Shown here piece after piece: positions 21,492 through 31,113 of a stretch of DNA of 64,000 nucleotides. Position numbers and translations under genes: made by a program. Origin of the DNA: Deinandra increscens subsp. villosa (taxonomy: Eukaryota > Streptophyta > Magnoliopsida > Asterales > Asteraceae); the NCBI GenBank assembly GCA_039602395.1, contig JBCNJP010000245.1, positions 62,001 through 126,000 on the forward strand, given 5' to 3'. The number at the start of each line of letters is the position of its first letter. Position 1 is the stretch's first letter. Under the pieces are notes generated by a model. It was not told the DNA's origin. It did no database searches and saw nothing but the letters and a program-made list of their open reading frames with translations.

Positions 21492-23087
21492 CTCTGAGTA
21501 TTTTCGATATGAATATTAATTTTAAATTTATTAATGCCCTTTTATGTCGCATAGCCAATTAATAATTTTCAAATCTAGAATCCAACGTTGCATTTACATA
21601 ATCGGTTAGGTGACCTTTATCCCGACTATTAAATCAACAAGGTAGTCAACATTTGACAATTGCAACCCCTTTGCAACTTCTAGAAGTATGGGATCGGTTA
21701 AACATCATATGTTTAGTTGGCGTGTTTAATCCCATCAACGTCTTTGGTCCGCCATGCTTTGATGATCCTAATCACATGGTTTCCAAATCAAGTTCGTCCT
21801 ACTTCCACGCACATGTGAGTTTATTCATACAAGTGGTTAGGTGACCTTTATCCCACAAATATGGTAAACTCGCCTCAACTACACAAGTTCCCTCAATGTG
21901 ATTAGGTGACCTTTATCCCATAAAGAGTTCACAAGTATATTGAGTGTCGTATAAAAGGATGACGTTAAAACTTGTTTTAAAAAGGGACTTTTAGTTTTCA
22001 AAATTCTAGTTTAGAAAACTCTATGTACCATGCAATTCGCATGCATTCAAATGCGTGGTACCCTAGTGTTGTGAAATTGATATTTCAAGGTTCTTTTAAT
22101 AAAATCCATTTTTTATTATTGAATCATTAACCTTTAATAAAACCCATTTTATTTGCTCCTTGTTAATGACAATTTTAGAACCGATTTTAGCTTGTTTAAT
22201 GTGTATTAGTTTGTTTGAGCATGCATATTTACATATCATCCAAACAACAAAATAAACAATCACACAAGCATGATAAAGTAGGTGCATAGCCATAGCCAAC
22301 TATTGACAACACTTGTTGGCCGAAACAAGTGTGTCAATGTCTCTCCTAAGGGACAAAATGACAGATATGATGTGTCGGTGAACTCCCACTTGATCCCGCA
22401 TCCGAATGCTTCAAGCGTGTTGCATCCTCGTTTGTGATCCCCGTTGGGCTTCGGTCTTCCATGGTTATTGGGCCTCTAATATGTGGGTTTCGGATAGTGG
22501 GCTTGAATCCCAAATTGGCCAGCGAGAGCCTTTGGGCCGTAACCTTGGCCCAACCGAAAACCCACCTTTATGCATTTTACATTTTACAAGAGTAAAACCT
22601 ATTACATTTTTCTAGTAAAATAAAATGCTCCTAATCTATTTAATTTACATACCGAATGAAAAATTAATAAATTTCATAACCATGAAAACCCTATTTAACT
22701 ATTACAACCCTTTGAAATAATAAAATACATAACACAAACACAACCATTCGCCACAAATAATCACAAGGTCAAGGCTAGTCTTATGCACCAAATCATACAT
22801 CCAAGTATGTATATCTTCAAGAAATTGAGATGGCTCCCTTTTAACCCACTACCATATTCGGTCGAACACAAAACCGAAAATGTGGGTTTGTTGTCCAAAC
22901 AACAAGTCATCCAAATGACTTAAAATATATTAATCTTTCAAGATAACCACATGCATGTAAGTGAAGCATCTTGAAAGACAAAGGGATAACCATATACAAA
23001 TTTTCGGATTTGTGGTATGAGGAACCAAAAACCAAAAGTTTGGAGAGTTAACCAACTAACTCTTTGAAGCATACATCCATATAAGCG
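21492..23087 (-). other. Copia-V long 5' leader
   Basis: About 1.6 kb lies between the primer site and gag. I find no ORF worth calling. Three copies of the word TTAGGTGACCTTTATCCC occur at 21606-21623, 21837-21854 and 21902-21919. Confidence 0.7.
21606..21919. repeat. Three copies of an 18-bp word in the Copia-V leader
   Basis: TTAGGTGACCTTTATCCC occurs exactly three times at irregular spacing (231 and 65 bases). The role is unknown; a protein- or RNA-binding site is possible. Confidence 0.75.
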
Positions 23088-23100
23088 GCTCTAGATGCCA
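23088..23100 (-). other. Primer binding site of Copia-V
   Basis: The sense sequence is TGGCATCTAGAGC, next to the LTR end. It is a variant of the Met-tRNA site TGGTATCAGAGC with one substitution and one inserted base. Confidence 0.75.
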
Positions 23101-23101
23101 T

Positions 23102-24030
23102 TGAAGGGTTTCGGACGGGTTTATCAAAGTCATATTAACCATTTAATATGTAAAACGCAGTGGAATAAATTTAAATTCATGAAGTTATGTTATGTTAAAA
23201 CCCTTTTTAACATGCAAAGAGAAACCCGAACAAAAGAGGATCCAAATATGGAGTGTATGCTATCAAAATAAAACACAACCATAGTGGGTTTAAGATATAC
23301 CTTTCTTGAAGCAAGAAAAACAAAAGGAAGATGAGGATCTTGAATGACAAGCTACGAAGACACGAAGCCTCAAGCTTGTATACCCACGAGCTTCCAACAC
23401 ACACCTTGGTTGCTAGGATTTTTCTTGAAGGTTCTTGCTTTCCTCTTGGACCGATCCAAGCAAGGAAGAACACTAGAAAGCACTCTCAAATTTCGGTTCT
23501 TGCTTGAGAACTACTTGAGAGAGAGTATGTTACTTGTAGTCTCTTTTAAACTAATCAAGTGGGTGGTTTAAACATGCATGGGCCGAATTTTTGGCCTTGG
23601 GAATAGGAGAGATAAACACCTTTTATGTCTTACAAGTCTCCTACATGCAAAGTAATGATTACTTCTTTCTCCCAATGTCTTACCTCATTTAATATATGAA
23701 AAACATATTAAATGTTCATCTATATTATAAAAGAAGTACCATTACTTCAAATATAAAATACCCACTAAGTTATTTAACCATTAAATAACTTCATGATTAT
23801 ACTCTCCAAATAAATCATCCATATGATTTATTTATTTTTAAGTGCCATAATTTAGAAACCCATATTCTAAATATATTTTCAAGAGATAATATTTAATTTA
23901 TTTGATCATGTCATAAATAAATAAATATCATGGGTGTTTGTCAAGCTCGTTATTGGGTATGACCCGACTTGGATCATAACGTACTAGCCACATCAATCTA
24001 ATATGTGTCTTGGGCATATAGAGTCCAACA
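23102..24030 (-). mobile_element. Copia-V 5' LTR
   Basis: This matches 15808-16732. It ends GAGTCCAACA directly before the GGTTC target duplication. Confidence 0.95.
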
Positions 24031-24035
24031 GGTTC
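24031..24035. repeat. Target site duplication of Copia-V, right copy
   Basis: GGTTC matches 15803-15807. Confidence 0.9.
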
Positions 24036-24695
24036 AACCTTAGAGGTTTTACAAACTCAAGGGTTCAGAATAGATATTCTCTGAGAAAGAGTTTCCTTTT
24101 CATTGCGTGGATGCTAGGAAAATTTCTGAAGTTTTTGAAAAGAAGGATGCATCAAGAACCTTGAAGAATCAAATAGCAAAATATTCTTCTGATGGTTCTC
24201 ATTCTCGAAGCCCAACTTCCAAATGGGTTCATGATCATCGTCGACAGGTATATGATTTTTTTTTCTGATCATGTTCGAGATATTCATGTTTGTGATTCTG
24301 TGCAGGCACCTAAAAGGTGGGACAAAACTGAACATCTATGTTATGTTTGCCGCCAAAAAGGGCATATGGCAAAAAATTGTCCACTTTCTGCTGAATCAAA
24401 CCAAAGGTCTCAAAAGATACCAGTTTTTGGTAATCCTGCCAAATCAAAGTTCTTTGATGAACAAGGCAGAATTTTTTATGAATGTGAACCTACATTCTTT
24501 CTAAAACAAGAACGTTTTGTTCCTATGTTTCAAAAGGTTCAAAATTTAGGTTTTTCATCACAGTCACCTGTAATTGATTCATCAAAAACTGGGTTACCTA
24601 AACATTCTCAATTCTGGAAACCAAAGGTGGTTTCAAAGCAAAACCAAGACACTCGTCGACCTGAAGCAGTCGCTTCGGGTCAAGTTAAAAACTAA
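24036..24695 (+). pseudogene. GagO-B gag, C-terminal part with knuckle 2
   Basis: This resumes the gene cut by Copia-V. The frame at 24192-24695 has the intact CCHC knuckle CYVCRQKGHMAKNC and ends RRPEAVASGQVKN. GagO-C ends GRPEAVDSGRSQNH at the equivalent place. From memory of related plant copia elements, protease (VDSG..H) normally follows within a few dozen residues; here there is a stop and then 3' non-coding sequence. Confidence 0.8.
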
Positions 24696-24809
24696 TGAGT
24701 TTGACCAGTGTGCAGGTACTTCTAAAAGACCTATCGATGATTGAAAAGCTGTTAATGGAGGAGTATTCTGCTTAATTTAAATTTCTTGCAATATATCTTT
24801 CTAACCTGC
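24696..24809 (+). mobile_element. GagO-B 3' non-coding region, first piece
   Basis: It shares GTGTGCAGGT...C.T...AAGACCTAT with the sense strand after the GagO-C ORF. It is cut at 24809 by the GagO-C LTR. The region continues at 31176. Confidence 0.65.
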
Positions 24810-25156
24810 TGTAGACGCAAGGAGCGATGGATCGTTTGCTAATGACGTGATAACGAGATGAAGTGAGATCAAAAGTAAATACAAACGTGATTTGTATTGA
24901 TGAAGACTTGAGAGCACACACACAGAAACACACACAGAAATGTAGAATATGGCAAGAAGTTCTTAACTCTCTACACATGCTACCTGTTTATAGGTACGAC
25001 TAAATGAGCTGCGGACCACATCCTGACCATCTGGTCCGGGCGGACCATTTGGTACGCAAGACCAACTGGTCCGCTGCCCTCATAGTCACACACACATATG
25101 CTCTAATATAGATACAATACACGAGACACAACGTAGCATAAGAATATGCTTCTACA
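24810..25156 (-). mobile_element. GagO-C 3' LTR
   Basis: On the plus strand it runs from TGTAGACGC to GCTTCTACA. The sense strand therefore begins TGTAGAAGC directly after AAGGGGGAGTT. If identity between the copies alone defined the LTR it would extend to 25218, but the polypurine tract and terminal inverted repeat favour 25156. Confidence 0.75.
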
Positions 25157-25170
25157 AACTCCCCCTTAAC
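25157..25170 (-). other. Polypurine tract of GagO-C
   Basis: The sense sequence TTAAGGGGGAGTT abuts the LTR start TGTAGA. GagO-A has the same tract at 4065-4077. Confidence 0.75.
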
Positions 25171-25959
25171 GTGTAGTGTATCTTTTCTAACTAAATCTCT
25201 AGTCTTCAATCTTCAACAATGTTGCATCCGATCGTCAACTTGAAATCTTGTCAGAAATAGAGCTTGCATGGCTGGATCATTCTTGAATAAATCTTTGACC
25301 TTCAAGATCCACTTGTGAAAGATATAACAAACTCCCCCTTTCACCATGCTTGAGTCTTGACACACAAAAACCTGCAACTTTAGAAGACAAAAGTGCGGAT
25401 TTTCTTTGAATTTCCAAAAATAATTTAATCTTGGTGCAAAACTTCTCTTTGAGAATCCAAGATATTGATTTTGAAATTTTGATTTTGTATCAAGTGTTGA
25501 TCAATCGAAAACAACTAAGAAATAAAATCTTTTTGCCTTTTAGAAACTTTAGATCAAAACATACCTAAAATCTTTTTGATTTTTTAAAGTTATGCTAAAA
25601 CACACCAAAAATCTTTCTGAATTTTACTAAAATGAAAATATAAATGCAATACAAAATTACACTCTATTTTTGGTATTTTGCAAGAAAGATCACGACACGA
25701 GATCATATCAGACATAACGCATCTAGCACATTTCAATTTCGGTCTTAATCAGCATGCAAGCCAAGATAATCGCAAATACAACATTTATGTTTATTTTAGG
25801 ATGGACCAATCATTTTTTATCGTTTTCAGATATGCTTAAGGTAATTTTATCATGCACTGATAACTCGGCCTCCACTCTATTAGAAATACTGGCAAATCAT
25901 CATATTTATCATATAAAACCAACTTTCTTAGAGATTTAATCATCCTTGATGAGTCATGC
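25171..25959 (-). other. GagO-C 3' region between hairpin array and LTR
   Basis: No reading frame is supported. The part 25440-25720 matches GagO-A. A second purine tract (sense AAAGGGGGAGTTTG) lies at about 25321-25336. A pyrimidine/A-rich stretch precedes the array. Confidence 0.7.
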
Positions 25960-26225
25960 AAAAATAAAGCAGAACCCTAAACAAACAACAATCAGATCGG
26001 CCTTGTGAGCACGCAGAGAAAGTCCGATTGTTTAGGAAAATAAGAAATATAAAAATAAAGCAGAAATTGTATAATCCAACAACAATCAGGTCGGTACTCC
26101 CGTACACGCAGAGAAAGTCCGATGGATTATACGAAACACCAAAGAAAATAAAGCAGAACGTCAAACGAACACCAATCAGATCGATCTTTCGATACGCAGA
26201 GAAAGGCCGATCGTTTGACAAAATA
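25960..26225 (-). repeat. Array of three tandem hairpin units with matched variable stems
   Basis: Units at 25976-26036, 26070-26131 and 26160-26219 are separated by AAAATAAAGCAGAA-type spacers. Each is closed by a different perfect 9-bp stem: CCTAAACAA/TTGTTTAGG, TATAATCCA/TGGATTATA and GTCAAACGA/TCGTTTGAC. The core is conserved; on the sense strand it reads TCGG.CTTTCTCTGCGT, a small inner hairpin, then (C/T)CGA(C/T)CTGATTG. The TCGG can pair with (C/T)CGA. Two inner hairpins have GNRA-type loops (GTAC-GGGA-GTAC and ATC-GAAA-GAT). Stems that change on both sides and stay paired suggest selection on structure. The function is unknown. Confidence 0.8.
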
Positions 26226-26812
26226 AAGAAAATCAAACAAGTTGAAATTTTTGCAAAATGAAAACATGCATTCATCAAGATATCTCTTTATTCTATTTTT
26301 GGAATCATCACACAGCATTCATCAAGAAGCAAATAACCAAAGATCATCAGGCAAGCTTTATGTTTATATCTTACTTGCAGATATCAGATTAGTCATGCAC
26401 ATTCATAGATTATGCAAGTACCTACAGCCTTTAAACTTAATCTATCCATGGCAGATAACGTATATGCTGATGTACCATCATTTCTCGCTTTTGTCGGATC
26501 AATTTCTCAATTTTCCATTTTTGTTTAATATTTTTCCTATTTCTCCCCCTAAAATTCAAACAAACACTATTTTCTGAATTTTCAATTTTCTCCCCCTAAA
26601 AATATGTACAACTACAAAAATGTAAACATATGAACAAGAAAGAAAATTGATCGACAAACACTGACACTTTGCAATTTTAGTTTTGAAAAATCGGTTGAAA
26701 AACATTTGAAAATGATATGTCATAGAAACACTACATTAGGCAAGTTCTTCACTACTAGCAACACACGCATAATAGGTCTTCTTGAAGAAACCTGCAGACA
26801 CCATATAAAACG
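26226..26812 (-). other. GagO-C 3' region between the Gag ORF and the hairpin array
   Basis: AT-rich non-coding sequence. The part next to the ORF has a weak counterpart after the GagO-B ORF (24696-24809). No feature is called. Confidence 0.6.
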
Positions 26813-29110
26813 TTAGTGATTTTGGGATCGGCCCGAGTCAACAGCCTCGGGTCGCCCGGTGTCTTCAACATGGTCTTTTACACCCGGAGAAACAACTCGG
26901 GGTTTCCAGATCTTGGGCGATTGAAAATTTTTCAATGAATCCACAAAATTATCAACTTGCGTCTTTGCCCAAGACGGCTTACTAGCAGATTGGAATCTGA
27001 ACGATTGTGGTTCATCAAAAATATGACCATTTAAATCCACATACTTAGCAGTTTTGTTCACATAAGCGTCAGTACTCGCATTCGTAGGACATTGAGCAGC
27101 AAGATGTCCTGGTTTACGACATGCATAACACTTCCTGTGAAAAACATTAAGGGAACTGCTACCCAAGTTTGATTCAAAAATTTGATTTTTATCAACAAAA
27201 TTCTTTAGATTTCTCTTGTCTTGTTTGAACACATCATGATAACCAAAAATATTTTCTGAACCAAAGGAATCAAAGAAATCGTCTGAAGAATCATACCTTG
27301 AAGGTGGACTTCGTGAAGAATAACCAGAACTATAAGAAGAACCTCTAGAATAGTAATGATCATTCTTTGAGGTGAAGACATTCTTTTTCTGTTGTTTGGA
27401 TTTGTTCTTTTCATTTGAACCAGCAACATTTTTTGCTTGCTGTGGTCGAAGAACTGATTCTTCCTTAACATCATAACCAAGACCTTTATGCTTGTACCCC
27501 TGAACTTTTGAAGAATATGAAAGAACCGTTGGAACTGCTCTGCCTTTAGCTGCACTGGTAAATTTAGCTTTAATAACTTTCAATTTGTTATTTTGAATCA
27601 AAGCTTTTTCTTCTTCATGGATAGATGAAGAACCAGACGCAATTTTCTCACAAAGCTTTTCATCTTCCAAAGCCTTTGAAATTGACACAAACTTTGGAGC
27701 TTCACCTAATGTCTTCTCCCTTTTCTCAGATTTGTTTTTCTTCTTCTTTGCTGGAGTTGCAAATTTAGAATAATCTTGCAATTCAGCTCTTGGATCAAGT
27801 GACACAGATGGAGGATTTAATATAACCACTGGAGCTGGAACAAAATGTAATTCCTCTTCTTTCACACTTTCGTCACTCTTTTCCTGATTATAAATGTAAT
27901 TCAGTAATGTAGGAGACATAGCTGAATTCTTTACTTGCTTTTGAAGAGCGAGAATCTCAACTTTTAACTCAGATATTTTGACTTGAGCAGCCAACAAATC
28001 TTTCTGAGTACCAATAAAGTCATCTGATAATTCATTGTATTCAGCCTTCAGTTGCCTTTTGGTATCACATAACTCCATTAGGTCAGCATGAACCTTCTCC
28101 CACTTCTTAGTAAAATAAGCAACATCTTTTGTTAAAATGTCATTTTTTTCACGCATCTGAACATTTTCATCTCGAAGCTTTGAAAGTTCTTCTTGAAGTT
28201 CTAAAACTTTATCAGCAGCTTCAACAGCAATCGCATTTGCTTTTTCATACCTTTGTTGAACAGGATAACTCTTTTCAAATAGATTCTCAAAATCTTGAAC
28301 TGCATCAAGATGAGCAGCCTTTTCTTTCTCAAAGTCAACAATCCATTTATCCTTTTCTGTTACCAACGCTGAATTAACTTTTTCTAAATCATCACATCTT
28401 TGTTGTAAACACTCCAAATCAACTTTCACAACTATGAATTCTTTAGTTAGCAGATTGTTATCGTTTAGCAAAGATTCAAATTTATCATTGGCAATACCAC
28501 AAGCTTCACATTTCTCTTGTAAATCTTTCGTAAGTTCAGCAACTCCATCTTCCAGTACTATTTCACATGAACTTGTTTCTGAATTAGAATCACTTACCTC
28601 CTTCCTTACAACTTCGGCAAGAAATGCAGATTCATCAGGATACCACTCGACATACTTATTTAGAGAAGTATCATAAACCAAAGCAGGTTTGGTTGCATTT
28701 AATGCCAACTGTTTCTGTTTTTCTTCCATTATTTCAATATCCTTATTCCAATTATAACCTTCATCCCTTTGTGAAATCAAGGCTTGCGAGTTTGAATTGT
28801 TTGTTGAGGACGAAGAGACGGATATTTTCGGATTTTTAGATTCACGGGCAAAATGTCTAATTTGTGAACATTTGAAACACCTAACTTTGGATTTATCCAA
28901 TCCAAGTTTTCCTCCTGGAAGAAAAGATTGTTTACCATGCTTCTTCATGTATCTCTTACCTCTTTCAACAGTCATAGCAAATTGCCAATGTAAATCTAAC
29001 TCGTTTAAATGATCATCATCCAACTCACTTAAGTCATTTGCAACCAAATCAACTTCTCCCAGTTTCCCAAAAATTGAACCATTTGACGATGATATAAAAG
29101 CAGATAACAA
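26813..29110 (-). CDS. GagO-C Gag, C-terminal two thirds (nucleocapsid and coiled coil)
   Basis: This 765-codon open stretch is in the same frame as the upstream gag and separated from it by one TAG. It begins with the copia Gag block LNELDLHWQFAMTVERGKRYMKKHGK. Knuckle 1 is degenerate (CFKCSQIRHFARES: last Cys is Ser, Gly is Arg). A long Glu/Lys-rich coiled-coil region follows (about residues 180-400), then a Lys-rich segment. Knuckle 2 is intact (CYACRKPGHLAAQC). It ends GRPEAVDSGRSQNH and a stop, just short of where protease would start in related elements. It would package RNA and form particles. It is the longest undamaged reading frame in the window. Confidence 0.85.
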   Translation of the reverse strand: MLSAFISSSNGSIFGKLGEVDLVANDLSELDDDHLNELDLHWQFAMTVERGKRYMKKHGKQSFLPGGKLGLDKSKVRCFKCSQIRHFARESKNPKISVSSSSTNNSNSQALISQRDEGYNWNKDIEIMEEKQKQLALNATKPALVYDTSLNKYVEWYPDESAFLAEVVRKEVSDSNSETSSCEIVLEDGVAELTKDLQEKCEACGIANDKFESLLNDNNLLTKEFIVVKVDLECLQQRCDDLEKVNSALVTEKDKWIVDFEKEKAAHLDAVQDFENLFEKSYPVQQRYEKANAIAVEAADKVLELQEELSKLRDENVQMREKNDILTKDVAYFTKKWEKVHADLMELCDTKRQLKAEYNELSDDFIGTQKDLLAAQVKISELKVEILALQKQVKNSAMSPTLLNYIYNQEKSDESVKEEELHFVPAPVVILNPPSVSLDPRAELQDYSKFATPAKKKKNKSEKREKTLGEAPKFVSISKALEDEKLCEKIASGSSSIHEEEKALIQNNKLKVIKAKFTSAAKGRAVPTVLSYSSKVQGYKHKGLGYDVKEESVLRPQQAKNVAGSNEKNKSKQQKKNVFTSKNDHYYSRGSSYSSGYSSRSPPSRYDSSDDFFDSFGSENIFGYHDVFKQDKRNLKNFVDKNQIFESNLGSSSLNVFHRKCYACRKPGHLAAQCPTNASTDAYVNKTAKYVDLNGHIFDEPQSFRFQSASKPSWAKTQVDNFVDSLKNFQSPKIWKPRVVSPGVKDHVEDTGRPEAVDSGRSQNH

Positions 29111-29122
29111 TGAAGCTAAATC

Positions 29123-30022
29123 CTAAGATGCCTTGTCAGGAATTGTAGGCTTTGATGATTGATTTGGACTTGTAAAAGTACAACCTGGAGAATAACCATA
29201 ACTCTCAGTTTTTCCAGCAAGAAATGCAGTAGGAGGACCTTCACTAAAAATGTTTGACGTTTTAGCATTTATCGTAGAATCATTTTCACCACGATATGCA
29301 GCTGGATTCTGTACTTGTGCAGGCATGGATTTGTTGACACTCAACTCCATATCTCTTGCTTGTATCTGCTCAATCAGATTGATGAATGACACTCCTGAAT
29401 ACTCTTTATCATGAGTAATCATCATCACATAGTTTTCCCATTTTTCAGGTAATGCCTCTAATAACTTCTCTTTCAAATCTGCTTCTTCCTTTTTTATTCC
29501 AACTAAAGACATTTCACTCAGTAGATGTGAAAACCTAGTAATGAGCTTTGAAATATTTTCATTTGGATAATGCTTGAAATTGTCGAACTCTTTTCTTAGA
29601 ACCTTTTGTTTGCTTTTCTTGAATTGATCATTACCCTCACATCGTTTCTGAATTGCATCCCACAACTCTTTTGCAGAAGTATACGCAGAAAATTGATGTA
29701 ATAAGTCTGAAGGTTGTGCCATTGTTAAAGCACCATAAGCTTTTTGTTCTGCTCGATATGCCTTCTTTTGCTCACCAGTAAGACTTTGTTGCAAAACTGG
29801 CCTTCCATTTGTTCCTGTTGGATACTCGTATAGATTATTGTAAGATATCCAAAAATCAACATCATTAGCACCAACATATGCATTAAATCGCTTCACCCAA
29901 CTATGATAATCTTCCAATCTAAGCAATTTTGGAACTTTCTGACTTGTTCCTATTTCATTATCATAGTTAATGATAGCTTGCATCGTGTTTTGAATCGCGG
30001 AAAACGCTTGAAAATCCGACAT
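29123..30022 (-). CDS. GagO-C Gag, capsid part
   Basis: The chosen start is the ATG at 30020-30022 (MSDFQAF). The frame stays open to 30142 upstream, but the upstream part has only a faint counterpart in GagO-B. The protein has VPKLLRLEDYHSWVKRFNAYV, LWDAIQKRCEGN, KEFDNFKHYPNENI and LPEKWENYVMMI, the UBN2-type copia capsid. It ends at TAG after DKAS and the frame resumes at once. In GagO-B the equivalent codon is not a stop, so the TAG is more likely a mutation than programmed readthrough. Confidence 0.85.
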   Translation of the reverse strand: MSDFQAFSAIQNTMQAIINYDNEIGTSQKVPKLLRLEDYHSWVKRFNAYVGANDVDFWISYNNLYEYPTGTNGRPVLQQSLTGEQKKAYRAEQKAYGALTMAQPSDLLHQFSAYTSAKELWDAIQKRCEGNDQFKKSKQKVLRKEFDNFKHYPNENISKLITRFSHLLSEMSLVGIKKEEADLKEKLLEALPEKWENYVMMITHDKEYSGVSFINLIEQIQARDMELSVNKSMPAQVQNPAAYRGENDSTINAKTSNIFSEGPPTAFLAGKTESYGYSPGCTFTSPNQSSKPTIPDKAS

Positions 30023-30752
30023 ATTTTCCGAAATATGATACCTCAAAAACTTCGAACTTAAAAACGGAGGTCTTCCAAGCGGATTTAGTGGGTCAAAACT
30101 GCATGGTACTTTCCGTAGGCCGGTACAAGTCCTAGATCTCATCGAGACGAACGTTTTGACTGGTATTGGGTTCCGTAACTCTTTACGGTTCTCAAGTTAC
30201 GTCAGTTTTAGTGATGAACACTTTTCTGCCAGCGGACCAAAACACTTTCAACGGACCAAAATACTACCAGCGGATCAGATTTGTACCTGCGGACCAAATC
30301 CGGATCAGATTTCGTCCGGCGGACCAGATTTCATACGGCGGACCAGATGATACGCTGAAATAACTGCCGCGGATCAGATGGTACGCTGAAACTGCCACGG
30401 ATCAAAAATATGAAGATTGCCTACGCGGACCAGATTAGCGGACCAGAATGCTGATGAAGATACACGGGCGGACCACCCAGCGGACCAGAAAATTCATCCG
30501 GCGGACCAGAAATTCGTTCGGCGGACCAACTGATTTCGAGGCTGATTTCATTGATTTTCATGAAATTTGACGTTTGGAGCTGGAAATTGCTTTAGTATGA
30601 TGCGAAAACACTCCCGCATCACTCAGAAATCATTTTCCATCGTTGAAACACTCGGAATTGCGGAAATTTGATGAAAAATGAAGAAAACCCAAACTTTCTC
30701 TCTCTAAAAATCTACAAAATCACAGAATATGATCAGCAAATGGAACCAGATA
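30023..30752 (-). other. GagO-C 5' leader
   Basis: About 730 bases lie between the primer site and gag. The frame upstream of the gag ATG is open for 40 codons. The middle is filled by the CGGACCA word array described separately. The last 100 bases before the primer site are AT-rich. Confidence 0.7.
30231..30530. repeat. Cluster of 15 CGGA(C/T)CA words in the GagO-C leader
   Basis: Within 300 bases I count 11 exact CGGACCA and 4 CGGATCA, nearly all preceded by G or A and most followed by G or A. All have the same orientation (TGGTCCG on the sense strand). Spacing is irregular (about 9 to 40 bases), so this is not a simple tandem repeat. The same word, in both orientations, occurs in the LTR upstream of the TATA box. 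Confidence 0.85.
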
Positions 30753-30764
30753 GCTCTGATACCA
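30753..30764 (-). other. Primer binding site of GagO-C
   Basis: The sense sequence TGGTATCAGAGC is a perfect Met-tRNA site, two bases from the LTR end. Confidence 0.9.
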
Positions 30765-30766
30765 CT

Positions 30767-31113
30767 TGTAGACGCAAGGAGCGATGGATCGTTTGCTAAT
30801 CACGTGATAACGAGATGAAGTGAGATCAAAAGTAAATACAAACGTGATTTGTATTGATAAAGTCTTGAGAGCACACACACAGAAACACACATAGAAATGT
30901 AGAATATGGCAAGAAGTTCTTAACTCTCTACACATGCTACCTATTTATAGGTACGATTAAATGAGCTGCGGACCACATCCTGACCATCTGGTCCGGGCGG
31001 ACCATTTGGTACGCAAGACCAACTGGTCCGCTGCCCTCATAGTCACACACACATATGCTCTAATATAGATACAATACACGAGACACAACGTAGCATAAGA
31101 ATATGCTTCTACA
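30767..31113 (-). mobile_element. GagO-C 5' LTR
   Basis: This matches 24810-25156 with six substitutions counted by eye. It carries a TATA box at 30942-30949. Upstream of it on the sense strand lie alternating GGACCA and TGGTCC words. Confidence 0.8.
30942..30949 (-). promoter_or_regulatory. TATA box of the GagO-C 5' LTR
   Basis: The sense sequence is TATAAATA inside CCTATAAATAGG. The 3' LTR has TATAAACA at the same place. The GGACCA/TGGTCC cluster lies about 15-80 bases upstream. Confidence 0.7.

Larger units (their letters stand above)
15808..24030 (-). mobile_element. Copia-V: complete Ty1/copia element
   Basis: This has two LTRs of about 925 bp, a primer site, a polypurine tract, gag-protease-integrase-RT-RNase H order on the minus strand, and a GGTTC target duplication. 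It sits inside the GagO-B gag. The coding region carries several stops, frameshifts and a small RT deletion, so it is inactive in trans. The LTRs differ at a small number of positions by eye, which suggests a fairly recent insertion. Confidence 0.95.
24810..31113 (-). mobile_element. GagO-C: gag-only LTR retrotransposon
   Basis: Two 347-bp LTRs (24810-25156 and 30767-31113) show TGTAGA/TCTACA ends and six differences by eye. A Met-tRNA primer site and a polypurine tract touch the correct LTR ends. The only coding region is a Gag of about 1,070 codons with a single internal TAG. There is no protease, integrase or polymerase. A 1.6 kb 3' region holds a hairpin array. No target duplication was found, and 62 bases of internal sequence recur outside the 5' LTR. 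Confidence 0.85.

Noticed and set aside
24810..25218. A 409-bp LTR for GagO-C
   Set aside because: Identity between the two sites extends to 409 bp, but the polypurine tract and the TGTAGA/TCTACA ends place the border at 347 bp, as in GagO-A. Kept only as an alternative.
25960..26225. CRISPR-like array
   Set aside because: The units are hairpins with variable stems and conserved cores in a plant retrotransposon. There are no spacers of foreign origin and no Cas genes.
25960..26225. Hammerhead ribozymes, as in plant retrozymes
   Set aside because: A GAGAAAGTCC on one strand and CTGATTG on the other recall parts of the hammerhead core, but CTGATGA, GAAA and a cleavage NUH do not occur in the correct order on one strand.
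28129..29012. Plus-strand frames opposite the GagO-C gag
   Set aside because: They are antisense shadows of the long coiled-coil coding region and show no family motif.
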